Shown piece after piece: positions 1 through 5,930 of a DNA stretch of 13,986 nucleotides; position 1 is the first letter of the stretch, and the number at the start of each line of letters is the position of its first letter. The notes beneath the pieces are model-generated. The model was not told the DNA's origin, made no database searches, and saw nothing but the letters and a program-made list of their open reading frames with translations. The position numbers and the translations under genes were made by a program. This DNA is from CAJQND01 sp051010055. GTDB lineage: Bacteria > Pseudomonadota > Alphaproteobacteria > Rhizobiales > CAJQND01. The stretch lies in contig JBPCVY010000093.1 in NCBI GenBank assembly GCA_051010055.1, positions 1 to 13,986 of the forward strand. The letters run 5' to 3'.

Positions 1-346
1 GCTGGGTGGCCGCAATTACCTTGGCCATAGTGAACGTCTTGCCCGAACCGGTAACCCCCAGCAGAACCTGGTCGCGCTCATGGGTTCCCACACCTTCAAC
101 AAGCTCTGAAATCGCCACGGGCTGGTCACCCGCCGGCTCATATTCCGACACGATTTTGAGCGTCTGGCCCCCTGCCATCTTTTCTGGTCGTTCCGGCCGG
201 TGGGGCACAAAGTTTTCCGGCACTGGCAAATCGGCAAGTTCAGGCCGCAAGGGGCCAAGGCCGCCGGCCGGCATTGCCGCAGATGGGTCAGGGCGCAGCC
301 GAGCCGCTGGCGCTTCTGAGAAGCCTTCTGGTGGGGTGTTCGCCAT
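1..346 (-). CDS. uvrB: UvrABC system protein B, N-terminal part (cut by window edge)
   Basis: This is the damage-recognition helicase subunit of nucleotide excision repair, which works with UvrA and UvrC in the cytoplasm. Reading leftward from an ATG at 346, 115 codons are visible. The translation contains LKIVSEYEPAGDQPVAI (about residues 63-79), the conserved UvrB start region, and the Walker A segment LLGVTGSGKTFTMAKVI (about 95-111), which binds ATP. E. coli UvrB reaches the equivalent motif within about 20 residues. Here a Pro/Ala-rich extension of about 60 residues comes first, as often seen in alphaproteobacteria. The start is uncertain: the frame stays open upstream to another ATG at 439 (which would add 31 residues), and neither start has a strong Shine-Dalgarno sequence. 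The rest of the gene lies off the left edge. No alphaproteobacterial-type SOS box (GTTC-N7-GTTC) was found upstream. Family assignment is very secure. Confidence 0.95.
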   Translation of the reverse strand, partial: MANTPPEGFSEAPAARLRPDPSAAMPAGGLGPLRPELADLPVPENFVPHRPERPEKMAGGQTLKIVSEYEPAGDQPVAISELVEGVGTHERDQVLLGVTGSGKTFTMAKVIAATQ

Positions 347-449
347 GGCATCAATATAAACTTGCCGGCAGCGGATGGAAGTGGGCGAAAGCTCAAAAAT
401 GTCAGGAGTGATTGCGACTTTCAATCGCGGTATGTGCATGCTGGGCATT

Positions 450-472
450 TACGGCGCGCCTATTATGCCGTA
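450..472. repeat. Inverted repeat in the uvrB/FecR-protein divergent region
   Basis: TACGGC (450-455) and GCCGTA (467-472) are perfect 6-bp arms around an 11-nt spacer. The spacer contains TATTAT (461-466), which resembles a -10 element on the + strand. The repeat sits midway between the divergent uvrB and FecR-domain genes, so a regulator site or a promoter-proximal hairpin is possible. A match of this length can also occur by chance. Confidence 0.35.
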
Positions 473-522
473 CATCGGATTGAGCGGGAAACTCCTGCAA
501 TGAAACGTGCTGGGAAATCACG

Positions 523-1368
523 ATGATGGCGGCGAAGGCGGTAAGCGGCTTTGTGAAGAAATTCGCGTTGGGCAGCGCTCTGCTGGCGTGCACGTTTTCC
601 CCTTCCAATGGCGCAGAAGAAATCGGCGCCACCCGCAAAGTCATCAATCTGGTTTCCGGCTCATTACCTGGGCTTCAGCGCACCCTGGACAGGGGAGATC
701 CAGTTTTTCAGGATGAGCGCATCAGCGCCGCTGCGAATTCTTCTGCACAAATGGTGTTTAAAGACGGCACGCGCCTGGCAGTAGGTTCCAGCGCGTCTGT
801 TGTGCTCGACAGGTTTGTCTATACCGGCGCTGGCGGCTCCGGCACCCTGGTGCTGAACGCGGCGCAAGGGGCGTTCCGGTTCGTCACCGGCAAAATGCCC
901 TCGCGCAACTACAAGATTGTCACGCCCGCTTCCACCATTGGCGTCCGCGGCACCATGTTCGATGTGTTCGTTGGGGCCATCGGCGAGACAATTGTTGTGC
1001 TATTGCGCGGTGAAACTGATGTGTGTAACCGGGCCAACCAATGCCGCACTTTGCGCAATCACTGCGAAGCCGTGCGGGTGGAACCGACCGGGCAAATGAC
1101 AATGGGACGTGGCCTTTCAGGCCAGGTGCTCGGCGGCAATGCTGCTGACAGCGTTGCCCCGTTCATGTACTCCCAGGGTTCTCTGGTGCGCTCGCTGCAA
1201 GCGCCGGAGCACACCATCAAAACATGCCTTGGCGCGTCGTTCGGCAATCCGGGCGGGGCAGACAGGGAAGGGTTTGACGCCCCCAACGCGCCAAACCGTC
1301 CTGAACCATCGCCGCGCCCTGAGCTGAAAGACGACATCAACAACGGTAATTTCAACGACAATTTCTAA
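523..1368 (+). CDS. Exported FecR-domain protein, possible lipoprotein
   Basis: A 281-residue protein with one FecR-type domain at roughly residues 55-165. The diagnostic stretch runs from VFKDGTRLAVG (78-88) through GAFRFVTGKMP (116-126) to TPASTIGVRGTMFDV (134-148), the TPxxTIGxRGT signature of bacterial FecR domains. The N-terminus has a basic segment (VKK) and a hydrophobic core ending LLAC at Cys23, which fits a lipobox; cleavage by signal peptidase I near NGA/EE (about 31) is the alternative. Three further cysteines cluster at 168, 174 and 181. The C-terminus, from about residue 245, is Pro/Asn/Asp-rich and looks disordered. True FecR proteins relay a TonB-receptor signal to an ECF sigma factor, but no sigma factor, TonB receptor or anti-sigma transmembrane helix is visible here. 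It is better called an envelope FecR-domain protein of unknown role. GGGA at 512-515 precedes the ATG at 523; an adjacent ATG at 526 is equally usable. Confidence 0.8.
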   Translation: MMAAKAVSGFVKKFALGSALLACTFSPSNGAEEIGATRKVINLVSGSLPGLQRTLDRGDPVFQDERISAAANSSAQMVFKDGTRLAVGSSASVVLDRFVYTGAGGSGTLVLNAAQGAFRFVTGKMPSRNYKIVTPASTIGVRGTMFDVFVGAIGETIVVLLRGETDVCNRANQCRTLRNHCEAVRVEPTGQMTMGRGLSGQVLGGNAADSVAPFMYSQGSLVRSLQAPEHTIKTCLGASFGNPGGADREGFDAPNAPNRPEPSPRPELKDDINNGNFNDNF

Positions 1369-1470
1369 GCCGCGCGTTTGCCAGCCAGCACCGTTGTTCC
1401 AGAATTTACACTTGATTAACCATAAACGCGCACTGTCGGCGCACATGATTGCCTTTGCTGGGAGAAGCTC

Positions 1471-1659
1471 ATGACGAATGCAATTGCCGCTGCCGCAGCG
1501 CGCACCGACGGGCGCGAACGAGTTTCAGATATTGGCCGGCGAATTGAACGTATGGAAATGAATTGTTTCCGGCGCAGGCGCACGGCATATGGTTGCTGGC
1601 TTTATGGATTGCCAGTGACACCCACGCGCCACCGCCGCTGGGAAAACCCAAACAGTTGA
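1471..1659 (+). CDS. Small hypothetical ORF, 62 codons, weakly supported
   Basis: The main support is a good ribosome-binding site, GGGAGA about 5 nt before the ATG. The product starts with an Ala-rich stretch, continues with an Arg/Glu-rich possible helix (about residues 12-30), and ends Arg-rich with no recognisable domain, signal peptide or membrane segment. It lies in the 300-bp interval between the FecR-domain gene and a small membrane-protein gene on the other strand, and ends 13 bp before the latter's stop. No terminator or clear promoter is visible nearby. It may be a real small protein, the remnant of a longer gene, or a chance ORF. Confidence 0.25.
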   Translation: MTNAIAAAAARTDGRERVSDIGRRIERMEMNCFRRRRTAYGCWLYGLPVTPTRHRRWENPNS

Positions 1660-1672
1660 TCGAAAGTGTTCG

Positions 1673-1954
1673 TTAGCGCTTGCGCTGCCGTTTGTTGCCG
1701 GCAGATGCTGATTCAGCAAGATGGTTCATGAACGCCCAGGAAAGCGCTGCGGTTACGCAAAACAACGCTGCAACAAGCACAATTGCAACCACATTGCTGT
1801 CTGCCGGCAAGCCAGCATTGTAAGCGGCTGAATAGGCAGATTTGTTAAACGAAGTAAGGCCCAAAGTTGCCACTGTTCCAGCGCCTGCAAGCCCTGCAAG
1901 TGCATACCGCATTCTGGTCAGTGCCGCAGATTTTGCTTTTTTTGTTTTACGCAT
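1673..1954 (-). CDS. Small membrane protein with two predicted helices, unknown function
   Basis: A 93-residue protein starting at the ATG at 1954, which has the purine-rich GGGACGGA about 5 nt upstream; a TTG seven codons earlier is possible but less likely. It has a basic N-terminus (MRKTKKAKS), a weakly hydrophobic segment at about residues 15-35 (ALAGLAGAGTVATLGL), a short loop, a clear transmembrane helix at about 53-75 (VVAIVLVAALFCVTAALSW), and a basic tail ending in NKRQRKR. The positive charge at both ends suggests cytoplasmic termini with a small external loop. I recognise no family. The lysine- and arginine-rich ends argue for a real membrane topology rather than a chance frame. 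Its neighbours (FecR-domain protein, TetR regulator) give no clear functional link. Confidence 0.6.
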   Translation of the reverse strand: MRKTKKAKSAALTRMRYALAGLAGAGTVATLGLTSFNKSAYSAAYNAGLPADSNVVAIVLVAALFCVTAALSWAFMNHLAESASAGNKRQRKR

Positions 1955-2111
1955 TGCGTTCCGTCCCGATTCCAATTTCTTTCGTTAACGCAAATGACCA
2001 CGCAAAACGGGCAGCATGTTTGCGGAAATAAGAAAATTTGATGGCGAAAGAAGTTAGCCCGTTCTTGGTAAAGAATTGGTTGCAGCGGCCGGGCGCGCGC
2101 AGTTCAGCAAA

Positions 2112-2711
2112 TCAGTTTTTGATGCTGTACGCCTTCAGGAAGGTCGAAATCGTGTTGTCGATAATTTCCTGCATCTCGGTTTCGGAAACCAAATCGCCGG
2201 AAAAAACCACCGGCCAAAAGGCGCGTGACTTAATCAGAGCCAGAAACTGGTCAGCGGCAACTTCTTCATCAGGCGCCTTAATCATGCCCGCCTCATGGGC
2301 CTCAGCAAAAAACTTGTTGAACACTGAGAGTTTTTCCATGCGTGCGTTCATTGCCGCTGCCAGTTCCCGGTCACGGGTGATCTCGCCCATTACCAGGCGG
2401 GCAAGTTTCATAAATGAAGCTGAAGTGAGAAGGCGCCCTTCAACCCATGCAATGTCGTTGAGCTGTTTTTCAATGGGAACATCTTTCCGGAACATCACAT
2501 CATCGAGGGCGGTACCGATTTCGTCGGTCATTAGCTCCAGGATTGCCTTGAACAGGGCTTCCTTGCTTTCGAAGTGATTATAGACCGTGCGTTTGGAGAC
2601 ATTCGCCCGTTCGGCAACCCGGTCCATGCTGGCGCCGGCAAAGCCAAGTTCCTGAAACTCGCTCACAGCGGCGTGGATAATCTGCATTTGTTTTTTTGCC
2701 GTAACACTCAT
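2112..2711 (-). CDS. TetR/AcrR-family transcriptional regulator
   Basis: A 199-residue one-component regulator. Residues about 8-55 form the TetR DNA-binding domain: IIHAAVSEFQELGFAGASM, then the helix-turn-helix RVAERANVSKRTVYNHFESKEALF with the typical TVYNHFxSKEALF signature. Residues about 60-199 are the ligand-binding and dimerisation part, resembling the AefR-like C-terminal type; I cannot tell its ligand. The gene is divergent from the iorA/iorB-like operon, 153 bp from start to start. Two inverted repeats built on GTAAAC/GTTTAC lie between them, so the likeliest job is repression of the molybdenum hydroxylase operon and of its own gene in response to an aromatic or aldehyde substrate. 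That role is inference from context. The ATG at 2711 has no strong Shine-Dalgarno sequence immediately upstream. Confidence 0.93.
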   Translation of the reverse strand: MSVTAKKQMQIIHAAVSEFQELGFAGASMDRVAERANVSKRTVYNHFESKEALFKAILELMTDEIGTALDDVMFRKDVPIEKQLNDIAWVEGRLLTSASFMKLARLVMGEITRDRELAAAMNARMEKLSVFNKFFAEAHEAGMIKAPDEEVAADQFLALIKSRAFWPVVFSGDLVSETEMQEIIDNTISTFLKAYSIKN

Positions 2712-2762
2712 TCTAAAGGGAGGCCTTCCGGTGACAAAATCGTGATCGGGATTCGTGAGGTT

Positions 2763-2788
2763 AAAAGTAAACTTGTTCGTTTACTTTT
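2763..2788. promoter_or_regulatory. Perfect inverted repeat, candidate TetR operator 1
   Basis: AAAAGTAAAC (2763-2772) and GTTTACTTTT (2779-2788) are perfect 10-bp arms around a 6-nt spacer, TTGTTC. The repeat is in the intergenic region between the TetR-type regulator and the divergent iorA-like gene. Arm length and spacing suit a TetR-family dimer. A possible -35-like TTTACT (2780-2785) overlaps the right arm, with TAAACT (2802-2807) as a weak -10 sixteen bases later, so binding here would block the operon promoter. The repeat is seen directly; the binding protein is inferred. Confidence 0.7.
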
Positions 2789-2800
2789 GCAAATAAACGT

Positions 2801-2823
2801 GTAAACTACACTGTATAGTTTAC
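2801..2823. promoter_or_regulatory. Second inverted repeat, candidate TetR operator 2
   Basis: GTAAACTA (2801-2808) and TAGTTTAC (2816-2823) are perfect 8-bp arms around a 7-nt spacer. The GTAAAC core is the same as in the repeat 12 bp upstream, which argues that both are bound by one protein, presumably the divergent TetR-type regulator. The half-sites are 11 nt apart here but 6 nt apart in the first repeat, so binding geometry must differ or only some half-sites are used. It overlaps TATAGT (2814-2819), another possible -10 for the iorA-like gene. Confidence 0.6.
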
Positions 2824-2864
2824 CTTCCCTTCTTGAAAATATGCCACAGGGAGATCCTAGCATC

Positions 2865-3326
2865 ATGGCATTTGATCTTAACGTAAACGGTAAGAAACGC
2901 ACTGTGGATGCGGAAGAAGGCACACCCCTGTTGTGGGTGTTGCGTGATGAACTCGGCATGACAGGAACAAAATTTGGCTGCGGTGTTGCTTCCTGCGGGG
3001 CCTGCACCGTGCACCTTAACGGAGAGCCGGTGCGCTCATGCCAGACAATGGTTGAAGATGTATCCGATGGTGAGATTGTCACCATCGAAGGGGCTGAAGG
3101 CCGCCACGCAGAGGTGGTGCGTTCGGCCTGGCACGAACTGGATGTGGTGCAGTGTGGATACTGCCAGTCAGGTCAGATTATGTCGGCGATCGCGCTGCTT
3201 AATGAAAACCCAACGCCGTCCGATGGTGACATCGATGCGTTTATGAGCGGCAATGCCTGCCGCTGCGCAACCTATCACCGTATTCGTGCTGCCGTTCACC
3301 TGGCGGCCAATAAGATGGAGGGCTGA
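2865..3326 (+). CDS. iorA: Isoquinoline 1-oxidoreductase-type alpha subunit, two [2Fe-2S] clusters
   Basis: A 153-residue small iron-sulfur subunit of a xanthine dehydrogenase-family molybdenum hydroxylase; it passes electrons from the molybdenum cofactor in the partner subunit to an external acceptor. The first cluster is ferredoxin-like, with CGVASCGAC giving Cys39, 44 and 47, and Cys59 completing it. The second is in the helical C-terminal domain: Cys97 and 100 (CGYC) and Cys132 and 134 (CRC), in the family context QSGQIM and NACRCATYHRIR. Length is normal for IorA-type subunits. I chose the ATG at 2865, preceded by AGGGAG (2848-2853); an in-frame ATG at 2841 would put that sequence inside the gene. 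The larger catalytic subunit follows after 3 nt in the same operon. The true substrate is unknown; the symbol marks family rather than proven activity. Confidence 0.9.
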   Translation: MAFDLNVNGKKRTVDAEEGTPLLWVLRDELGMTGTKFGCGVASCGACTVHLNGEPVRSCQTMVEDVSDGEIVTIEGAEGRHAEVVRSAWHELDVVQCGYCQSGQIMSAIALLNENPTPSDGDIDAFMSGNACRCATYHRIRAAVHLAANKMEG

Positions 3327-3329
3327 TCA

Positions 3330-5510
3330 ATGACCTTGCAATCATCCCGCAGAAGTTTCCTTAAGGGCGCATCGGCCGCCGGCGTTGCCCTTGTCATCGG
3401 CTTTAAAACCAACGGCGTGCTTGCTGCAGCGAAAGCGGAAACGGCTAGTTTCAATCCTTTCGTGAAAATCCTGCCCGATGGCACGGTTTCAGTCGTCATC
3501 AAGCATTTTGAGATGGGCCAGGGCACCACGACAGGGCTTGCCACACTGGTGGCCGAAGAACTTGATGCCGACTGGAACAAGGTAACTTTCGAGTTTGCCC
3601 CGGCAGATGTCAAACGCTACGCAAACCTGTTCTTCAAAGTCCAAGGCACCGGTGGTTCTACCGCAATTGCCAATTCCTTTATGCAGTACCGCCAGGCTGG
3701 CGCCGCAGCGCGCGCTATGCTGGTCGAGGCAGCGGCGAAAAAATGGGGCATAGACGCAACCGCAATCACCGTGGAAAATGGTGTTCTGAAAGCCGCGGGG
3801 AAAATGGCCGGCTTTGGTGAAATGGCCGTTGAAGCGGCAAAACTGAAAGCACCCGCCGAGCCGTCAGTAAAAGACCCCAAAGACTTCAAGCTCATCGGCC
3901 GGGTAACACTGCCGCGCAAGGACAGTCCCGCAAAGACAGATGGCACCGCCATGTTTGCCATGGATGTGAAGGTTCCGGGAATGGTGCATGTGGTGATTTT
4001 GAGGGCGCCGAAGTTTGGCGGCATGTTGAAATCATTCGAAGCGGCAGAAGCCAAGAAAATCAAAGGCTTTGTGAATTCCAAAGCGCTGCCGAACAAAGCT
4101 GGCGTGGCGGTTTATGCAAAGTCTACCTGGGCGGCAATTCAGGCCCGCGAGGCGCTGGCGGCTGAATGGGATTTCTCAAAAGCTGAAACGCGTTCCAGCG
4201 ATGAAATGGCAGCTGAGTACCTCGGTCTGCTTGACAAGCCCCAATACCAGGCGCGCAAGGGCGCGGACGCCGCCGCCGTTGCAAAGGTGGTTTCAGAAGC
4301 TGCAAAGACAGTTGAGGCCGAGTTCGTCTTCCCGTTCCTTGCCCATGCGCCCATGGAGCCGCTGAACTGCGTCATCGAGCCGACGGAAAATGGCGTGCGG
4401 GTGCATGATGGTTGCCAGTTTCCAACACTCACCCAGCCAACTGTTGCCGCCATTTTGCAGCTGAAGCCCGAGCAGGTTGAAATCAACACGGTGCTTGCAG
4501 GCGGCTCATTCGGGCGGCGCGCAACCCCTGTGTCGGATTATCATGCCGAGGCAGCGATGGCGTATGCCCTATTGGGTGGCAAAACGCCAGTGAAGGCCAT
4601 CTGGACGAGAGAGGATGATCTGGCCGGTGGTTTTTACCGGCCCATGGCCGCTCACCGGGTGAAGGTGGGTTTTGATGAGGCCGGCACAATCCTTGGCTGG
4701 GACCATCAAATTGTCGCCAAGCCTATTTTGAAAGGTACGGCGTTTGAGAGTTTTGCGGTGAAGGATGGTGTGGACCATGCATCAGTGGAGGGCACCGAAG
4801 ACACAGATTATGCGCTTCCGCAAATGTCTGTCGGGCTTTCCGATGCACAATCACCAGTTCCCGTTTTGTGGTGGCGCTCGGTTGGCCATACCCACACGGC
4901 CTATGTCATGGAAACCGTGCTCGACATGGCCGCAGAAGCTGCTGGCAAGGATCCGTTTGCGTTGCGGCTGGAATTGCTGGCAGGTGATGATGTGCACCGC
5001 AAGCGCCTGACAGGCGTGCTTAAACTTGCTGCTGAAAAGGCTGGCTGGGGCACATCTGTTCCAAAGGGACATGGCCGCGGGATTGCCGTGCACAAATCGT
5101 TCAACTCCTATGTTGCTCAAATCGCTGAGGTTTCTGTGAACGGGGATGGTGCGGTGAAGATTGAGAAAGTCACCTGTGCCGTGGATTGCGGCGTTGCCGT
5201 TAACCCGGATGTTGTGCGTGCGCAAATGGAAGGGGGCATTGGTTATGGCCTTGGCGCGATTATGCGCAACGAGGTAACGCTCAGTGAAGGCGAAGTAGAG
5301 CAGGCGAACTTCCCTGATTATGAACCGCTTAGAATATCTGACATGCCGCATATAGAGGTGCACATTGTGCCATCAGCAGCGGCGCCAACAGGTGTTGGTG
5401 AGCCAGGTACGCCGCCGATTGGCCCCGCCGTGGCCAACGCAATTTATGCTGCAACCGGCAGACGCATCACCAAGCTGCCGATGACAAAGAGTGGTATAGA
5501 GTTTGCCTAA
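3330..5510 (+). CDS. iorB: Isoquinoline 1-oxidoreductase-type beta subunit, molybdopterin-binding, Tat-exported
   Basis: A 726-residue catalytic subunit of a molybdenum hydroxylase, hydroxylating an aromatic N-heterocycle or oxidising an aldehyde with water as oxygen source. It begins with a twin-arginine signal (SRRSFLKG, Arg7-Arg8, then a hydrophobic stretch to about residue 32), so the folded holoenzyme is probably exported to the periplasm with its small subunit carried along. A hammerhead-like domain lies at about 195-265. Molybdopterin-binding motifs include GGSFGRR (391-397), WWRSVGHTHTAY (about 513-525) and the C-terminal GVGEPGTPPIGPAVANAI, whose Glu691 matches the family's catalytic base. 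Length is normal. GGAGGG (3317-3322) lies inside the end of the upstream gene and sets the start. No FAD subunit, cytochrome c, XdhC-like or cofactor-maturation gene is in the window, as expected for the two-subunit Ior type, whose electrons go to an external acceptor. Confidence 0.9.
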   Translation: MTLQSSRRSFLKGASAAGVALVIGFKTNGVLAAAKAETASFNPFVKILPDGTVSVVIKHFEMGQGTTTGLATLVAEELDADWNKVTFEFAPADVKRYANLFFKVQGTGGSTAIANSFMQYRQAGAAARAMLVEAAAKKWGIDATAITVENGVLKAAGKMAGFGEMAVEAAKLKAPAEPSVKDPKDFKLIGRVTLPRKDSPAKTDGTAMFAMDVKVPGMVHVVILRAPKFGGMLKSFEAAEAKKIKGFVNSKALPNKAGVAVYAKSTWAAIQAREALAAEWDFSKAETRSSDEMAAEYLGLLDKPQYQARKGADAAAVAKVVSEAAKTVEAEFVFPFLAHAPMEPLNCVIEPTENGVRVHDGCQFPTLTQPTVAAILQLKPEQVEINTVLAGGSFGRRATPVSDYHAEAAMAYALLGGKTPVKAIWTREDDLAGGFYRPMAAHRVKVGFDEAGTILGWDHQIVAKPILKGTAFESFAVKDGVDHASVEGTEDTDYALPQMSVGLSDAQSPVPVLWWRSVGHTHTAYVMETVLDMAAEAAGKDPFALRLELLAGDDVHRKRLTGVLKLAAEKAGWGTSVPKGHGRGIAVHKSFNSYVAQIAEVSVNGDGAVKIEKVTCAVDCGVAVNPDVVRAQMEGGIGYGLGAIMRNEVTLSEGEVEQANFPDYEPLRISDMPHIEVHIVPSAAAPTGVGEPGTPPIGPAVANAIYAATGRRITKLPMTKSGIEFA

Positions 5511-5513
5511 GCT

Positions 5514-5930
5514 TTAGCGGGTTTGATGCCTGAAGGCGTAGTAGCGCGAGCCGAGATAATTCACGGCGAGCGCTACCGCCGAGGCAACCGCCAGGGCGAA
5601 AACCGGGAAGATGCCCGGCACTGTTTCAATAAGCGCCGCATAAACCATGAAATTCACACCCGCGCCGGCAGCGCTGGTCATGGCATAGCGCGACCATTCG
5701 GCAATGCGTGCGCTATCGCGTGAGCGAAACGTCCATACCCGGTTCGCAGCCCAGGTAACGCACACCGCAAACAATATTGAGAAAATCCGCGCTGTGATGG
5801 GCCCCAAGCCGAGATGGGTCATCAACAGAACCAGCAGCCCCGCATCGGCGGCGAACCCCAAGGCGCCAACCATGCAAAACCGCATGATACCAGCGCCTTC
5901 ATTTTTGAGTGCGCCGAATTTAGCGGCCAT
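5514..5930 (-). CDS. GtrA-family membrane protein
   Basis: A 138-residue integral membrane protein of the GtrA type, thought to flip or present polyprenyl-phosphate-linked sugars for envelope glycosylation. Four hydrophobic segments are visible, at about residues 16-36, 43-62, 80-101 and 106-126, with the family-like WAANRVWTF after the second and NYLGSRYYAFRH near the end. I chose the ATG at 5930 because AGGTGA lies 8 nt upstream; a GTG at 5942 would overlap that site. The start overlaps the end of the upstream glycosyltransferase by 11 bp, so the two are probably translationally coupled and act together. The stop codon lies 3 bp from that of the convergent iorB-like gene, with no terminator between. 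Confidence is good for the family; the sugar is unknown. Confidence 0.88.
   Translation of the reverse strand: MAAKFGALKNEGAGIMRFCMVGALGFAADAGLLVLLMTHLGLGPITARIFSILFAVCVTWAANRVWTFRSRDSARIAEWSRYAMTSAAGAGVNFMVYAALIETVPGIFPVFALAVASAVALAVNYLGSRYYAFRHQTR

Noticed and set aside
6..396. Open reading frames on both strands overlapping the left end (+ 6-359 and - 16-396)
   Set aside because: The third frame (- strand, from 346) encodes unmistakable UvrB motifs, so the others are shadows. Their translations show no family pattern.
347..522. A LexA/SOS box upstream of uvrB
   Set aside because: I looked for the alphaproteobacterial GTTC-N7-GTTC pattern and for an E. coli-like CTG-N10-CAG palindrome, and found neither convincingly.
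523..1368. A complete FecI/FecR/TonB-receptor iron-signalling system
   Set aside because: Only the FecR domain is present; no ECF sigma factor or TonB-dependent receptor is encoded in the window.
2038..2577. A 179-codon + strand frame opposite the TetR-type gene
   Set aside because: It is antisense to a gene with a clear TetR DNA-binding domain, has Ser/Arg-rich low-complexity translation and no ribosome-binding site.
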